Both the position numbers and the translations under genes were made by a program. 64,000 nucleotides of DNA from Geodermatophilus telluris (lineage in GTDB: Bacteria; Actinomycetota; Actinomycetes; Mycobacteriales; Geodermatophilaceae): NCBI RefSeq assembly GCF_900102745.1, contig NZ_FMZF01000004.1, positions 186,001 through 250,000 on the forward strand. The letters run 5' to 3'. The notes below the pieces were generated by a model, which searched no databases, had not been told where the DNA came from, and was given only the letters and a program-made list of their open reading frames with translations. The number at the start of each line of letters is the position of its first letter. The stretch's first letter is position 1. Positions 37,326 through 45,907 of the stretch are shown piece by piece.

Positions 37326-39542
37326 GTGAAGGACGAGAGCAACAAGGTGGAAACCGCCAGCACCAGCGAGAGCGAGAACCCGGCGATCCCGTCGCCGGAG
37401 CCGCAGACCAGCGGTCGTCCCCGCACGAACCGGGACTGGTGGCCCAACCAGGTCGACCTGGCGGTGCTGAACAAGACCTCGAAGGACTCCGACCCGCTCG
37501 GTGAGGACTTCGACTACAAGGCCGCCTTCGCCGGGCTCGACGTCGAGGCGCTCAAGGCCGACCTGCGCACGCTCATGCGCACCTCCCAGGACTGGTGGCC
37601 GGCCGACTGGGGTCACTACGGGCCGCTGTTCATCCGCATGTCCTGGCACGCGGCCGGCACCTACCGGATCGCCGACGGCCGCGGCAGCGGCAACAACGGC
37701 GCGCAGCGCTTCGCCCCGCTCAACAGCTGGCCGGACAACGCCAGCCTGGACAAGGCCCGCCGTCTGCTGCTGCCGATCAAGCAGAAGTACGGCCGCAAGC
37801 TCTCCTGGGCCGACCTGCTCGTGCTCGCCGGCAACGTCGCGCACGACGACATGGGCCTGCCCACCTTCGGCTTCGCCTTCGGCCGCGAGGACACCTGGCA
37901 GCCCGAGGAGGTCTTCTGGGGCCCCGAGGACACCTGGCTCGGCGACGAGCGCTACGCGGGCGACGACCCGCTCGACCTCGACGAGGGCCCGCTGGCCAAC
38001 GTCACCATGGGCCTGATCTACGTCAACCCCGAGGGCCCGAAGGGCAACCCCGACCCCGTGGGCTCGGGCCACGACATCAAGCAGACGTTCCGCCGCATGG
38101 GCATGACCGACGAGGAGACCGTCGCGCTCATCGCCGGTGGCCACACGTTCGGCAAGACGCACGGCAACGGCGACCCGTCCCTGCTCGGCCCGGAGCCGGA
38201 GGGCTGCCCGGTGCACGGCAACGGCCTCGGGTGGCAGAACCCCCAGGGCACCGGCAAGGGCGCCGACACGATCACCAGCGGCCTCGAGGGTGCCTGGACC
38301 CCCACGCCGACGCAGTGGGACAACTCCTACTGGGAGACCCTCTTCGGCTGGGACTGGGAGCTCGTCACGAGCCCGGCGGGCGCCAAGCAGTGGCAGCCGA
38401 AGAACCCCGAGGCGCAGGAGCTGGTCCCCGACGCGCACATCGCCGGCAAGAAGAACCCGCCGATGATGTCGACCGCCGACATGGCGCTGCGGATGGACCC
38501 GGAGCTGCGCGTGTACGCCGAGCGCTTCCGGGACGACCCGGAGTACTTCGCCGACCAGTACGCCCGCGCCTGGTTCAAGCTGCTGCACCGCGACCTCGGC
38601 CCGAGGTCCCGCTACCTCGGCCCGGACGTGCCCGCCGAGGAGCTCGTCTGGCAGGACCCGGTGCCGGCCGTCGACCACGAGCTCGTGGGCGAGGCGGAGA
38701 TCGCCGACCTCAAGCAGCGGCTGCTGTCCGCCGGTCTCACCGTGTCGCAGCTGGTGCACACCGCCTGGTCGTCCGCGGCGTCGTTCCGCAGCACCGACTA
38801 CCGCGGTGGCGCCAACGGCGCCCGCATCCGCCTCGAGCCGCAGCTCGGCTGGGCGGCGAACGAGGGCGTCCGCGACGTCCTGCCCGTGCTCGAGCGCGTC
38901 AAGGGCGAGTTCGAGCAGCAGACCGGCAAGAGGGTCTCGCTGGCCGACCTCATCGTCCTCGGCGGCACCGCCGCGGTCGAGAAGGCGGCCGCGGACGCCG
39001 GCGTCCAGGTCACCGTGCCGTTCCACCCGGGGCGCACCGACGCCTCGCAGGAGCAGACCGACGTCGACAACTTCCGCTGGCTGGAGCCGCGGGCCGACGG
39101 CTTCCGCAACTGGATCCAGCCCGGCAGCAAGCTCGCGCCGGAGACGCTCCTGGTCGACCGCGCCTACATGCTGGACCTGACCGCCAAGGAGATGACGGTC
39201 CTCGTCGGCGGCCTGCGCGTGCTCGGCGCCAACACCGGCGGCACGCAGCACGGCGTGCTCACCGACCGGCCCGGCGTCCTGTCGCAGGACTTCTTCCGCA
39301 ACCTGCTCGACCTGGGCATCTCGTGGTCGACCTCCGCGGACGAGGGCGTCTACGAGGGCCGGGACGCCTCGGGCGCCGTCGTCCGCACCGCCACCGCCGC
39401 CGACCTGGTGTTCAACTCGAACTCCATCCTGCGCGGCATCGTGGAGGTCTACTCGGCCGACGACGCCAAGGAGAAGTTCGTCCAGGACTTCGTGCAGGCC
39501 TTCGTGAAGGTCATGGAGAACGACCGCTTCGACCTGCGGTAG
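37326..39542 (+). CDS. katG: Catalase-peroxidase KatG
   Basis: A 738-residue bifunctional heme enzyme, about the length of the mycobacterial protein, removing H2O2 by catalase and peroxidase activity. Distal residues Arg104, Trp107 and His108 ([12 protein letters not shown]), the Tyr232 of IYVNPEGP and Met258 of FRRMGM needed for the Met-Tyr-Trp adduct, and proximal His273 in [10 protein letters not shown] are all present; the C-terminal half is the degenerate duplicated domain. The GTG start follows AGAGAGG, 36 bases after furA, so the two form an operon. A 16-bp terminator follows. Confidence 0.98.
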   Translation: MKDESNKVETASTSESENPAIPSPEPQTSGRPRTNRDWWPNQVDLAVLNKTSKDSDPLGEDFDYKAAFAGLDVEALKADLRTLMRTSQDWWPADWGHYGPLFIRMSWHAAGTYRIADGRGSGNNGAQRFAPLNSWPDNASLDKARRLLLPIKQKYGRKLSWADLLVLAGNVAHDDMGLPTFGFAFGREDTWQPEEVFWGPEDTWLGDERYAGDDPLDLDEGPLANVTMGLIYVNPEGPKGNPDPVGSGHDIKQTFRRMGMTDEETVALIAGGHTFGKTHGNGDPSLLGPEPEGCPVHGNGLGWQNPQGTGKGADTITSGLEGAWTPTPTQWDNSYWETLFGWDWELVTSPAGAKQWQPKNPEAQELVPDAHIAGKKNPPMMSTADMALRMDPELRVYAERFRDDPEYFADQYARAWFKLLHRDLGPRSRYLGPDVPAEELVWQDPVPAVDHELVGEAEIADLKQRLLSAGLTVSQLVHTAWSSAASFRSTDYRGGANGARIRLEPQLGWAANEGVRDVLPVLERVKGEFEQQTGKRVSLADLIVLGGTAAVEKAAADAGVQVTVPFHPGRTDASQEQTDVDNFRWLEPRADGFRNWIQPGSKLAPETLLVDRAYMLDLTAKEMTVLVGGLRVLGANTGGTQHGVLTDRPGVLSQDFFRNLLDLGISWSTSADEGVYEGRDASGAVVRTATAADLVFNSNSILRGIVEVYSADDAKEKFVQDFVQAFVKVMENDRFDLR

Positions 39543-39556
39543 GCACCGCCCCGTCC

Positions 39557-39592
39557 GGACGCCCCGGCCCGCACCCGCGGGCCGGGGCGTCC
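39557..39592 (+). terminator. Terminator after katG
   Basis: A perfect 16-bp inverted repeat (39557-39572 and 39577-39592) with an ACCC loop, 14 bases after the katG stop. Confidence 0.8.
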
Positions 39593-39701
39593 GCACGTCC
39601 GGTCCCGGGCGACCGGCCGGCGACGGGTCCCCGGGCGCGGCGCCCGTGCCGGGGAGCGGCCGGTCTTCCGACCGGGCCGCCCCGTCACGCAAAATCGGTC
39701 G

Positions 39702-40574
39702 ATGCCGGACGCAGGGGCGCCGACCACGCAGGGTGAGGGCGGTGCGGTGACCGCCGACGGCCCCGTGCTCCCGGTGGTCGCGGCGTACGACGGCTCCCAC
39801 GCCTCCGTCCGGGCGGCCCAGCTGGCGGCCGGAGCGGCCCGCCGGCGCGGGGCGCGGCTCCACCTGCTGCACACCTGGCTCGACGTCCCCGACCGGCTGC
39901 GCGCGCGGGCGGACACCGACCTGGTGACGGTGTCCCGCTCCCTCGCCGGCGCCGGCACGGAGGTGAGCAGCTCGGTCCGGGAGGGGGACCCCGTCGAGGC
40001 CCTGCGCGCCGCCTCGGCCGCGGCGCAGCTGGTGGTCGTGGGGCACCAGGACGGCACGGCCCACGCGGTGGCCGCGTCCGCCCGGTGCCCGGTCGTGGTG
40101 GTCCCCCACGACCTGATGTCGATCGTCGTCCGCGGCCGCCGCTCCGTGGTCGTCGGGGTCGAGGGGTCCACCGACGCCGACGACGTCCTCCCCTTCGCCT
40201 TCGCCGAGGCAGCGAGCCGGCGGACCGACCTGCTGGCCGTCCACGCCTGGCGGGAGCGCCCGCACACGGCCCAGCAGGACGCCGAGGGTCCCTTCGTCGA
40301 CTGGGGCGCCGTCCGGGACCGGGAGGAACGCGTCCTCCGGGTGGCCCTCGGCAGGTGGCGGCAGCGGTGGCCCGACGTGGTCGTCCGCGAGGCCGTCGTC
40401 CGCGAGCGGACCGCGTCGGTGCTGCTCGCCGCGGCGCTCACCGCCGAGCTCCTGGTCATCGGGCACCGGCGACGCGGGCCGCTGGCGACCAGGCGGTCGA
40501 CGACGCGGGCGGTCCTGCACCGGGCCACCGGCCCGGTGGCCGTCGTGCCGCTCGCGCCGGCCGACGCCTCCTGA
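39702..40574 (+). CDS. Tandem universal stress protein
   Basis: A 290-residue protein with two UspA domains: LPVVAAYDGSHASVRAAQLAA to CPVVVVPHDL, and RSVVVGVEGSTDADDVLPFAFAEA to ELLVIGHRRRGPLATRRSTTRAVLHRATGPVAVVPL, the latter with an ATP-binding loop. A CAAAAT -10-like box ends 6 bases before the ATG, so the mRNA may be leaderless; a hairpin around the TTCC loop at 39666-39669 precedes it. It lies next to katG and a CBS gene, consistent with a stress role. Confidence 0.86.
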   Translation: MPDAGAPTTQGEGGAVTADGPVLPVVAAYDGSHASVRAAQLAAGAARRRGARLHLLHTWLDVPDRLRARADTDLVTVSRSLAGAGTEVSSSVREGDPVEALRAASAAAQLVVVGHQDGTAHAVAASARCPVVVVPHDLMSIVVRGRRSVVVGVEGSTDADDVLPFAFAEAASRRTDLLAVHAWRERPHTAQQDAEGPFVDWGAVRDREERVLRVALGRWRQRWPDVVVREAVVRERTASVLLAAALTAELLVIGHRRRGPLATRRSTTRAVLHRATGPVAVVPLAPADAS

Positions 40575-40741
40575 CGCGCGCCACGCCTGCCGGAGGACCG
40601 GTCCCGCGACGCGTCGGGGTGCCGGGCGGGGGCAACGACGGCCGCCGCCACCTGGCCGGTGCGGGCCGTGTCCCCGGGCCGCCGCGGGGGGGCAGGGTCG
40701 ACGTGACCGGATGTCGCGGCGACCCCGAGGGAGGACGAGAG

Positions 40742-41283
40742 ATGACACCCGACCCGGCCGCGCCGGCCAGAGCCTCGTGCGACCGGCGGGCAGGTGGCAC
40801 CGGCGCGCGGCAGCCGGGCACCCCCCGGCTGCCGACGGCCGCCCAGGTGATGCACCCCCACCCCGCGGTCGTCGACGCGCACACCTCGCTGTCCGCCGCG
40901 TGGGGGCGGCTGCACGGCCGACGGGACCGGCACCTGGTCGTGATCGACGACGGCGTGCGTCCGATCGGGGTGCTCGACGAGCGCGACCTCGCCCGGGGGT
41001 GGCCACCGGCCCGGTCGCCGCGCACCGCCTCCCGGTGCACGAGCTGCTGCGCTCCCGGCCCGGGCCGCGGGTTCGGGGCGAGGACGACGTCGCGGAGGTG
41101 GCCCGCACCATGCTGACCTCGCGCGAGACCGCCGTGCCGGTCGTCGGCGGCGACGGCCGGCTGCTCGGCCTCGTCACCGCCTGGCACTGCGTCGAGCTCG
41201 TCGCCGGTGCCCGTGACCGTGACCGACGCCGGGAGCCGCCCACGTCGCAGGACGCCGGCGACGTCCCGCGCGATCGAGGGTGA
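40742..41283 (+). pseudogene. CBS-domain protein, broken by a one-base frameshift
   Basis: The ATG at 40742 (after GGAGGACGAGAG) opens a CBS domain: AAQVMHPHPAVVDAHTSLSAAW to HLVVIDDGVRPIGVLDERDLARG. The frame then fails, and the second CBS domain continues in another frame: PVHELLRSRPGPRV to TAVPVVGGDGRLLGLVTAWHCVELVAGA, ending at 41283. One extra G in the GGGGG run at 40995-40999 would restore one 180-residue two-CBS protein (DLARG-VATGPVAAHR). CBS pairs bind adenine nucleotides. This is either a recent pseudogene, a slippage site or a sequencing error. Confidence 0.75.
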
Positions 41284-41287
41284 CCCG

Positions 41288-41485
41288 TCAGGCGGGCCGG
41301 CAGACGCAGCCCCGGTCGAGAGCCGCAGCCAGGGTGGCTCGGCAGAACCGCAGCGCGATCGCGTCGTGGTCGCTGGCGGGGTGGGGGCACCCGTCGCAGC
41401 GCGGCTCGTCCACGGACCCGGGGACGGCCTCACGGGGCCACTCATGCCGGCCGGTGCGGGCGGAGGTCGACGTCGGGACGGGCAC
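41288..41485 (-). CDS. Small Cys-rich (possible zinc-binding) protein
   Basis: A 65-residue protein. The second half has evenly placed Cys and His: RCDGCPHPASDHDAIALRFCRATLAAALDRGCVCR in segments, giving CxxC, FC and CVC with a His-Asp-His patch, suggesting a small metal-binding fold. The GTG start at 41485 has GAGAGGAG five bases upstream, a strong reason to believe it. No family is recognised. It converges with the CBS gene, the two stops 5 bases apart. Confidence 0.58.
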   Translation of the reverse strand: MPVPTSTSARTGRHEWPREAVPGSVDEPRCDGCPHPASDHDAIALRFCRATLAAALDRGCVCRPA

Positions 41486-41573
41486 GGGGGACTCCTCTCG
41501 GGACGGGCCGGCGGCGGTCGCCGCGGGGTGAGCACCTCGGGCTCGCCACCGGGTGGGATCGCGTGGTGGGCCG

Positions 41574-41936
41574 TCAGGCCGTCCGCGGGGTGTGCCCGCG
41601 GGACTCCTCCGACGACGGGCGGTCCGGCGCGTGGAGGGTCCGGGTCCCCGCCGGCGCGGAGGGCCCGACACCGCCGTCCAGCACCGGCCAGTAGCGCCAC
41701 AGCAGCCACTGCGGGACCGTGGCGACGGCGATGGCCAGGCCGGCGAGCGGGGCTCCGAGGACGACGAGCAGGACGGCGAGGCCGCCGCCGGCGACGACCG
41801 CGGCGCGGAGCGCCACCGGTGTCGAGGAGCGGAGCCGCCGGCCGCCCGGGTCGAGGCGACGAGCGGGCTCCTCGACCTCCCGCGCGTAGCGACGCCGGAT
41901 CTCCTCCCAGGCCCGCTCCTCCTCCGCGCTGAGCAC
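41574..41936 (-). CDS. DUF3040-type membrane protein
   Basis: A 120-residue protein. The N-terminal VLSAEEERAWEEIRRRYAREVEEPA is the DUF3040 signature of actinobacterial proteins, followed by two membrane helices (AAVVAGGGLAVLLVVLGAPLAGLAIAVA region, broken by Gly-Ala-Pro) and a polar tail. The start is GTG 41936, where the family normally begins; the same reading frame is open further upstream through a 21-bp tandem repeat that contains two more AGGAGG/AGAGG-GTG start signals. Confidence 0.78.
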   Translation of the reverse strand: MLSAEEERAWEEIRRRYAREVEEPARRLDPGGRRLRSSTPVALRAAVVAGGGLAVLLVVLGAPLAGLAIAVATVPQWLLWRYWPVLDGGVGPSAPAGTRTLHAPDRPSSEESRGHTPRTA

Positions 41937-41994
41937 CGTCCACCTCCTGCTGGGCACCGTCCACCTCCTGCTGGGCACCGTCCACCTCTGCTGG
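41934..41994. repeat. 21-bp tandem repeat carrying a repeated start signal
   Basis: Two perfect 21-bp units (41934-41954, 41955-41975) and a third of 19-20 bp (to about 41994) lacking one base. On the minus strand each unit holds a purine-rich Shine-Dalgarno (AGGAGG, or AGAGG in the outermost) six bases before a GTG, and the GTGs at the three units are candidate starts of the DUF3040 gene. Confidence 0.85.
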
Positions 41995-42152
41995 TCCCGA
42001 GCGTGCCGGGGACCGGACGGGGACACGAGGGGCGTGGCCGGTCAGGTGCAGCACCCCGTCCTCGCCGGGTGCCGGCAACCGCAGTCGGCGGATCCCGGCG
42101 GTGGAGCCGTCCCCGCCCGCCACGGACAGGAGGAGGGACCTGCGGAGCGGCG

Positions 42153-42320
42153 GTGGCCCGGGTCGTGCTGGGCGCCCGGGCCGACGCCGTGCCGGTGGTC
42201 GACCGGGACGGACGGCTGTCCGGCCTGGTCACGCTGTGGCACCTCGCCGGACTGGTCGCGGGTGGCGGACGGGAGTGGTCCCCGGGAGGAGCCACGGGGC
42301 GGCCGACGGGCAGAGGGTGA
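42153..42320 (+). pseudogene. Half-CBS-domain gene fragment
   Basis: About 55 codons encode VARVVLGARADAVPVVDRDG and then RLSGLVTLWHLAGLVAGGGRE, matching the C-terminal half of the second CBS domain of the broken gene at 40742-41283 (VARTMLTSRETAVPVVGGDG, RLLGLVTAWHCVELVAGA). No first half is found upstream; that space is taken by the DUF3040 gene on the other strand. It looks like a remnant of a tandem duplication. A GTG with GGAG upstream could still permit translation. Confidence 0.6.
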
Positions 42321-42369
42321 GCACGCCGGACACGGCGACGCCGCGCGCGTGCGCGCGCAGCGGCACCGG

Positions 42370-43596
42370 TCAGGGCTCGGCCGGCAGCGGCGTCGCGGGC
42401 CAGTCGAGCAGCCGGGCACCCAGCACGGCCGCGTGCAGGGCGAAGCGCTGGTCGGGCCGGGAGACGCGGTAGCCGGTCAGCTGCGCGACCCGGGCCAGCC
42501 GGTAGGTGACCGTGCGGACCGAGACGTGCAGCCGGCGGGCGGCCTCGGTGGCGACCTCGCCGGCGTCGAAGTACCCCTGCAGGGTCTCCAGCAGCACCTC
42601 CGCGCCGCCGCGCACCCGCTCCAGGGGCGAGAGCACGTCGCGGACCAGGTCGACCATGGCCGCCTGGTCACGGCCCAGCACCCGGTGGACGAGCAGGTCG
42701 CGGGCGTGCACGACGTCGGTCTCCAGACCGAGCCGGTCGGCGACGGTCAGGGCCTCGAGCGCCTCCTCGTAGGAGCGGGCGACCCCGTAGGCACCGGCGA
42801 ACGCGCGCCCGGCCGCCACGCGCCAGCGGCCGGCGATCCCGCGCCGCTGCAGCGCCTGGTGGAGCACCGTGCCCACGCCGACGCCCTCCGGGAGCGCGAA
42901 GGCCGGCGAGGGGCCACCCGGGACGACGACGACCACGCGGCCGTCCTTCGTGGCCACCAGCACCTCCCGGTCGCCGAAGCGCTCGACCACCGCGCGCTCC
43001 AGCGCGGTCGCCGCACGGTCGGCCGTGCCGTCGCCGTCGCGGGGGGCGACCAGCGCGACGTGGTGGGGCTTGCCGAGGTCGATGCCGAACGGCTCGGCGC
43101 GCTCCACGAGCCGGGCGACGTCGGCGTCACCGCGCAGCAGGTCGTCGACGAACCCGGCCCGCTGCGCCTCCTCGTGGCGGACCATGTCCCGCCGTTCGGT
43201 CTGGTGGCCGTCGACGAGCACGCCGACGGCGTCGTCGAGCACCCGCAGCACCGCCTCGGCGGCGCGGCGGACCTTCTCCGGGTCCGACGAGCGGGCGACC
43301 ACGGGCAGCTGCCGCCACAGCCGCCACGCGGCGGAGAGGTAGAGGTCGACCGCGCGGCGGGCGCCGACGCCCTGCGCGGCGGCGCGCCGGCCGAGCTCGC
43401 GGACGGCCTCGAGCTGCGAGGAGTCGGGACGGCGGCCGTTGACGGCGGCGTCGGCCAGCATCGGCAGGTAGCCCCCGAGCAGCTCCTCCGGCGCCTGCAC
43501 CGCCTTCGCCGCCGAGGCCGCGACCGGGGCCAGCCAGTCGTCGGCGGCCGGTGGCGTCGCCGGCCCACCGGGACGCGTGGACTGGCTTCCGGTCAT
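42370..43596 (-). CDS. PucR/CdaR-family transcriptional regulator
   Basis: A 408-residue regulator. The N-terminal helical region (LLGGYLPMLADAAVNGRRPD, VGARRAVDLYLSAAWRLWRQLP) resembles RsbR/DUF-type sensor helices; a GGDEF-like middle domain (HHVALVAPRDGDG, VLVATKDGRVVVVVPGG) follows; the C-terminal PucR helix-turn-helix is GYFDAGEVATEAARRLHVSVRTVTYRLARV. The start is ATG 43596 with GGAGGGG upstream. A palindrome 17 bases before the start recurs at 45849, upstream of the gene set containing the DadA-like oxidase, indicating self-control and control of that set. Confidence 0.88.
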   Translation of the reverse strand: MTGSQSTRPGGPATPPAADDWLAPVAASAAKAVQAPEELLGGYLPMLADAAVNGRRPDSSQLEAVRELGRRAAAQGVGARRAVDLYLSAAWRLWRQLPVVARSSDPEKVRRAAEAVLRVLDDAVGVLVDGHQTERRDMVRHEEAQRAGFVDDLLRGDADVARLVERAEPFGIDLGKPHHVALVAPRDGDGTADRAATALERAVVERFGDREVLVATKDGRVVVVVPGGPSPAFALPEGVGVGTVLHQALQRRGIAGRWRVAAGRAFAGAYGVARSYEEALEALTVADRLGLETDVVHARDLLVHRVLGRDQAAMVDLVRDVLSPLERVRGGAEVLLETLQGYFDAGEVATEAARRLHVSVRTVTYRLARVAQLTGYRVSRPDQRFALHAAVLGARLLDWPATPLPAEP

Positions 43597-43612
43597 GTCC
43601 CCTCCGCACGTC

Positions 43613-43630
43613 GTTGCCGACGATCGGCAG
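43613..43630. promoter_or_regulatory. PucR operator-like palindrome, copy 1
   Basis: TTGCCGA-N3-TCGGCAG, 17 bases upstream of the pucR-type gene. The arms and the 3-base spacing match the perfect palindrome at 45849-45867. Confidence 0.65.
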
Positions 43631-43735
43631 GCACAGTCTGCCGCACCCGCCCGGGGGGAGCGGGCGGAGCGAGGCCTGCTCGTCGGCGGGTGCCGGGGAG
43701 GGCCGCCCGCCGACGAGCAGGGGTGCGGAGGCCGG

Positions 43736-45019
43736 TCAGCGCAGCGGGTCGAAGGGGGCCAGCTCCGGCGGGGCCTCGCCCTTGAGCACGGTCTGGGCCA
43801 GCAGCTGCCCGGTGAGCGGTCCGAGCACGATGCCCCACATGCCGTGTCCGCCGGCGACGAACACCCGCGGGGAGGCGGTGGCACCGACGAGCGGCAGCCC
43901 GTCGGGCGTGCACGGTCGGGAGCCGACCCACTCGTCGCGCCGGTCGTCGAGGTCGACCCCGGTCAGGAAGGGGCGGACGGCGTCGGCGACGGCGGTGACC
44001 CGCCGCGGGTCGAGCGGGTCACCGGGGCGGCGGAACTCCATCATCCCGGCCACCCGCAGCCGGTCGCCCAGCGGCGTGAGCGCCACCCGCTGCGCCGGGA
44101 AGTACAGCGGGCCGGCCGGCATCCGCTCGACCGGCACGCTGAAGCTGTAGCCGCGGCCGGCCTGCACCGGCTGCCGCACCCCGAACCGCGAGGCGAGCTC
44201 CCCCAGCCAGGCGCCGGTGGCGAGGACCACGGCGTCGTGGCGCTGCCGGTCGCCGCTCCGGGTGGTCACCACGACGCCGTCCGGCCCGGACCGCAGGTCG
44301 GTGACGTCGCCGCCCTCGACCACCGCACCGCCGCGGTCCCGCACCGCGCGGGCGAGACCCGCCACGAACTCCGGCGGGTGCAGGTAGCGCTGCCCGTGGA
44401 GCTGCACGGCCGCGCCCACCCGGTCGGTCAGCACCGGCTCGATCGCCCGCACCCGCCAGCCGGTCACCGGGTGGGACGCGGCCTGCTGCCCGCCGTCGCG
44501 GACCTGCCCCAGCTCGGCCAGGAGACCCGCGGCGTCGCGCTCCCGGCGGAAGCAGGCCAGGAACGTCTCCGCGCGGTGCGTCGTCGCGGGCACCCCACCG
44601 GCGGCCAGGACGTCGAACGCCTCCAGGGCCCGCTCGTTGAGCGGCGCGTAGGCGGCCACGCCCCGCCGCCACCGCCGCGCGGTGCTGTGCGCGACGAAGC
44701 CGGTCAGGAAGCGCAGCAGCGTGCGGTCGGCGCGCAGCGGCAGGTACACCGGCGACCGCGGGCTGAGCACCGCCCGGAGCCCGTAGCGCAGCACCGCCGG
44801 CTCCGGCAGCGGCGCGGTCAGCGCCGGGGTCAGCCGGTCGGCGTTCCCCCACGAGGCGCCGGCGCCGACGTGGTCGCGCTCGTAGACGGTGACCCGGACC
44901 CCGGCCTCCTGCAGGAACCAGGCGGTGGCCAGGCCGACCGTGCCGGCACCGACCACGGCCACCTGCCGCGGCGCGCCGGCGACGAGCGCCGGCCCCTGGT
45001 GCTGGTGTTCCGACGACAT
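43736..45019 (-). CDS. FAD-dependent D-amino-acid dehydrogenase-like oxidoreductase (DadA type)
   Basis: A 427-residue flavoprotein: QVAVVGAGTVGLATAWFLQEAGVRVTVYER (FAD motif, shown as the first strand-helix-strand), GASWGNADRLTPAL (the GNAG-like region of DadA), HDAVVLATGAWLGELA and the C-terminal FVAGGHGMWGIVLGPLTGQLLA. It matches D-amino-acid dehydrogenase / glycine oxidase-like enzymes, which deaminate D-amino acids with electrons passed to quinone. The start is ATG 45019 after GAGGGA. It lies downstream of a DksA/TraR-like gene and a strong palindrome, beside a PucR regulator. Confidence 0.86.
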   Translation of the reverse strand: MSSEHQHQGPALVAGAPRQVAVVGAGTVGLATAWFLQEAGVRVTVYERDHVGAGASWGNADRLTPALTAPLPEPAVLRYGLRAVLSPRSPVYLPLRADRTLLRFLTGFVAHSTARRWRRGVAAYAPLNERALEAFDVLAAGGVPATTHRAETFLACFRRERDAAGLLAELGQVRDGGQQAASHPVTGWRVRAIEPVLTDRVGAAVQLHGQRYLHPPEFVAGLARAVRDRGGAVVEGGDVTDLRSGPDGVVVTTRSGDRQRHDAVVLATGAWLGELASRFGVRQPVQAGRGYSFSVPVERMPAGPLYFPAQRVALTPLGDRLRVAGMMEFRRPGDPLDPRRVTAVADAVRPFLTGVDLDDRRDEWVGSRPCTPDGLPLVGATASPRVFVAGGHGMWGIVLGPLTGQLLAQTVLKGEAPPELAPFDPLR

Positions 45020-45075
45020 GCGTGTCCCTCTCCCTCCACCGTGTCGCGGCAGGGCCGCGCGGCCCGTGCGGGCGG

Positions 45076-45432
45076 TCAGTGCGCCGACGCCTCGCAGGCG
45101 ACGCAGCCGGCCGCGAAGGGCCGGAACTCCAGCCGCTCGGCGGGGACGTCGACACCGCAGTGGGTGCACCGCCCGTAGCTGCCGTCGGCGATCCGCTCCA
45201 CCGCGGCGTCGATCTCGTGGATGGTGGCCAGCAGGTGGGCGGCCCGCCGCACCGTCACCGGGTCCGGCACCGAGGTGGCCGCCTCGGCCAGGGCCAGCTC
45301 GCGCCGGCGGACGCAGTCGGCGCGCTGCGCCTGCAGCAGCACCAGGTACCGCTGGTGGGCCGTCGCCGTCCCCGTCGTCGGCGCGGTCACCGTCGTCGGG
45401 GCGGTGGTGGGTTCGGTGGTGAGCGTGGACAC
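45076..45432 (-). CDS. TraR/DksA-type zinc-finger protein
   Basis: A 118-residue protein. A Thr/Pro-rich N-terminus precedes a helical hairpin (RADCVRRRELALAEAATS, AHLLATIHEIDAAVERIADGSYG) and a C-terminal zinc finger Cys-x2-Cys-x17-Cys-x2-Cys (RCTHCGVDVPAERLEF, GCVACE). DksA/TraR proteins bind the RNA polymerase secondary channel; the short forms in actinobacteria are mostly uncharacterised. The GTG at 45432 has AGGAGGT upstream. Confidence 0.88.
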   Translation of the reverse strand: MSTLTTEPTTAPTTVTAPTTGTATAHQRYLVLLQAQRADCVRRRELALAEAATSVPDPVTVRRAAHLLATIHEIDAAVERIADGSYGRCTHCGVDVPAERLEFRPFAAGCVACEASAH

Positions 45433-45510
45433 GGCGGTACCTCCTGGGAGTGGAACGAGGACGCGTCCCGCGGAGCGGGACGCGTCGAGGGGGTCGTGGA
45501 CCCGTGCGGG

Positions 45511-45711
45511 TCAGCCCGCGGCCGGCGGCGCCCGGTCCCGACTGCGTCGCAGCACGTCCAGGCCGCGCAGGCCACGGGCCCGCAGGCCCGCCGCCAGGGC
45601 GAGGCGCGCGCCGCGGGAGACCGGGGCGGGCCACGTCCCGCAGGGGCCCGGGGCACCTCCGGCGGCCGGGACGGCGCAGGCCCCGGCGGCCCGACACGTG
45701 CTCGCGGTCAT
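45511..45711 (-). CDS. Putative small Ala/Arg-rich protein
   Basis: A 66-residue ORF: MTASTCRAAGACAVPAAGG, a Cys-containing start, then an Ala/Arg/Leu-rich helix-like stretch (GARLALAAGLRARGLRGLDVL). GGAGG lies 9 bases before the ATG. The composition is simple and the family is unknown; it could be a chance ORF in GC-rich DNA. If real, it is the first gene after the palindrome at 45849 and would lead the operon with the DksA/TraR-like protein and oxidase. Confidence 0.35.
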   Translation of the reverse strand: MTASTCRAAGACAVPAAGGAPGPCGTWPAPVSRGARLALAAGLRARGLRGLDVLRRSRDRAPPAAG

Positions 45712-45848
45712 CCCCCGTCACCTCCTCCGTCGTCGCCGGGGCCGGACCCGGTGACCGGCCACGCCCGCCGCGGCTGGTCCTGACCACACCCTCCCCGGGT
45801 CCCGGCTGCCGCAGGAGGGCGGCCGCCGGTCGAGAAGTCCGGGTGCAC

Positions 45849-45867
45849 GTTGCCGACCGTCGGCAAC
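45849..45867. promoter_or_regulatory. PucR operator-like palindrome, copy 2
   Basis: GTTGCCGACCGTCGGCAAC is a perfect palindrome with 9-bp arms around one C. It lies between the M20 gene stop and the minus-strand set 45711-43736, in promoter position for that set. Confidence 0.7.
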
Positions 45868-45907
45868 GCCCCGCAGCGGGACCCCACCGGTGGTCACCCC
45901 CGCGGCG

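Noticed and set aside
36258-41390. A 1710-codon open frame on the minus strand
   Set aside because: It runs antisense through katG and the universal-stress gene; only its last 138 codons (GtrA) have protein-like composition. Long shadow frames are expected at this GC.
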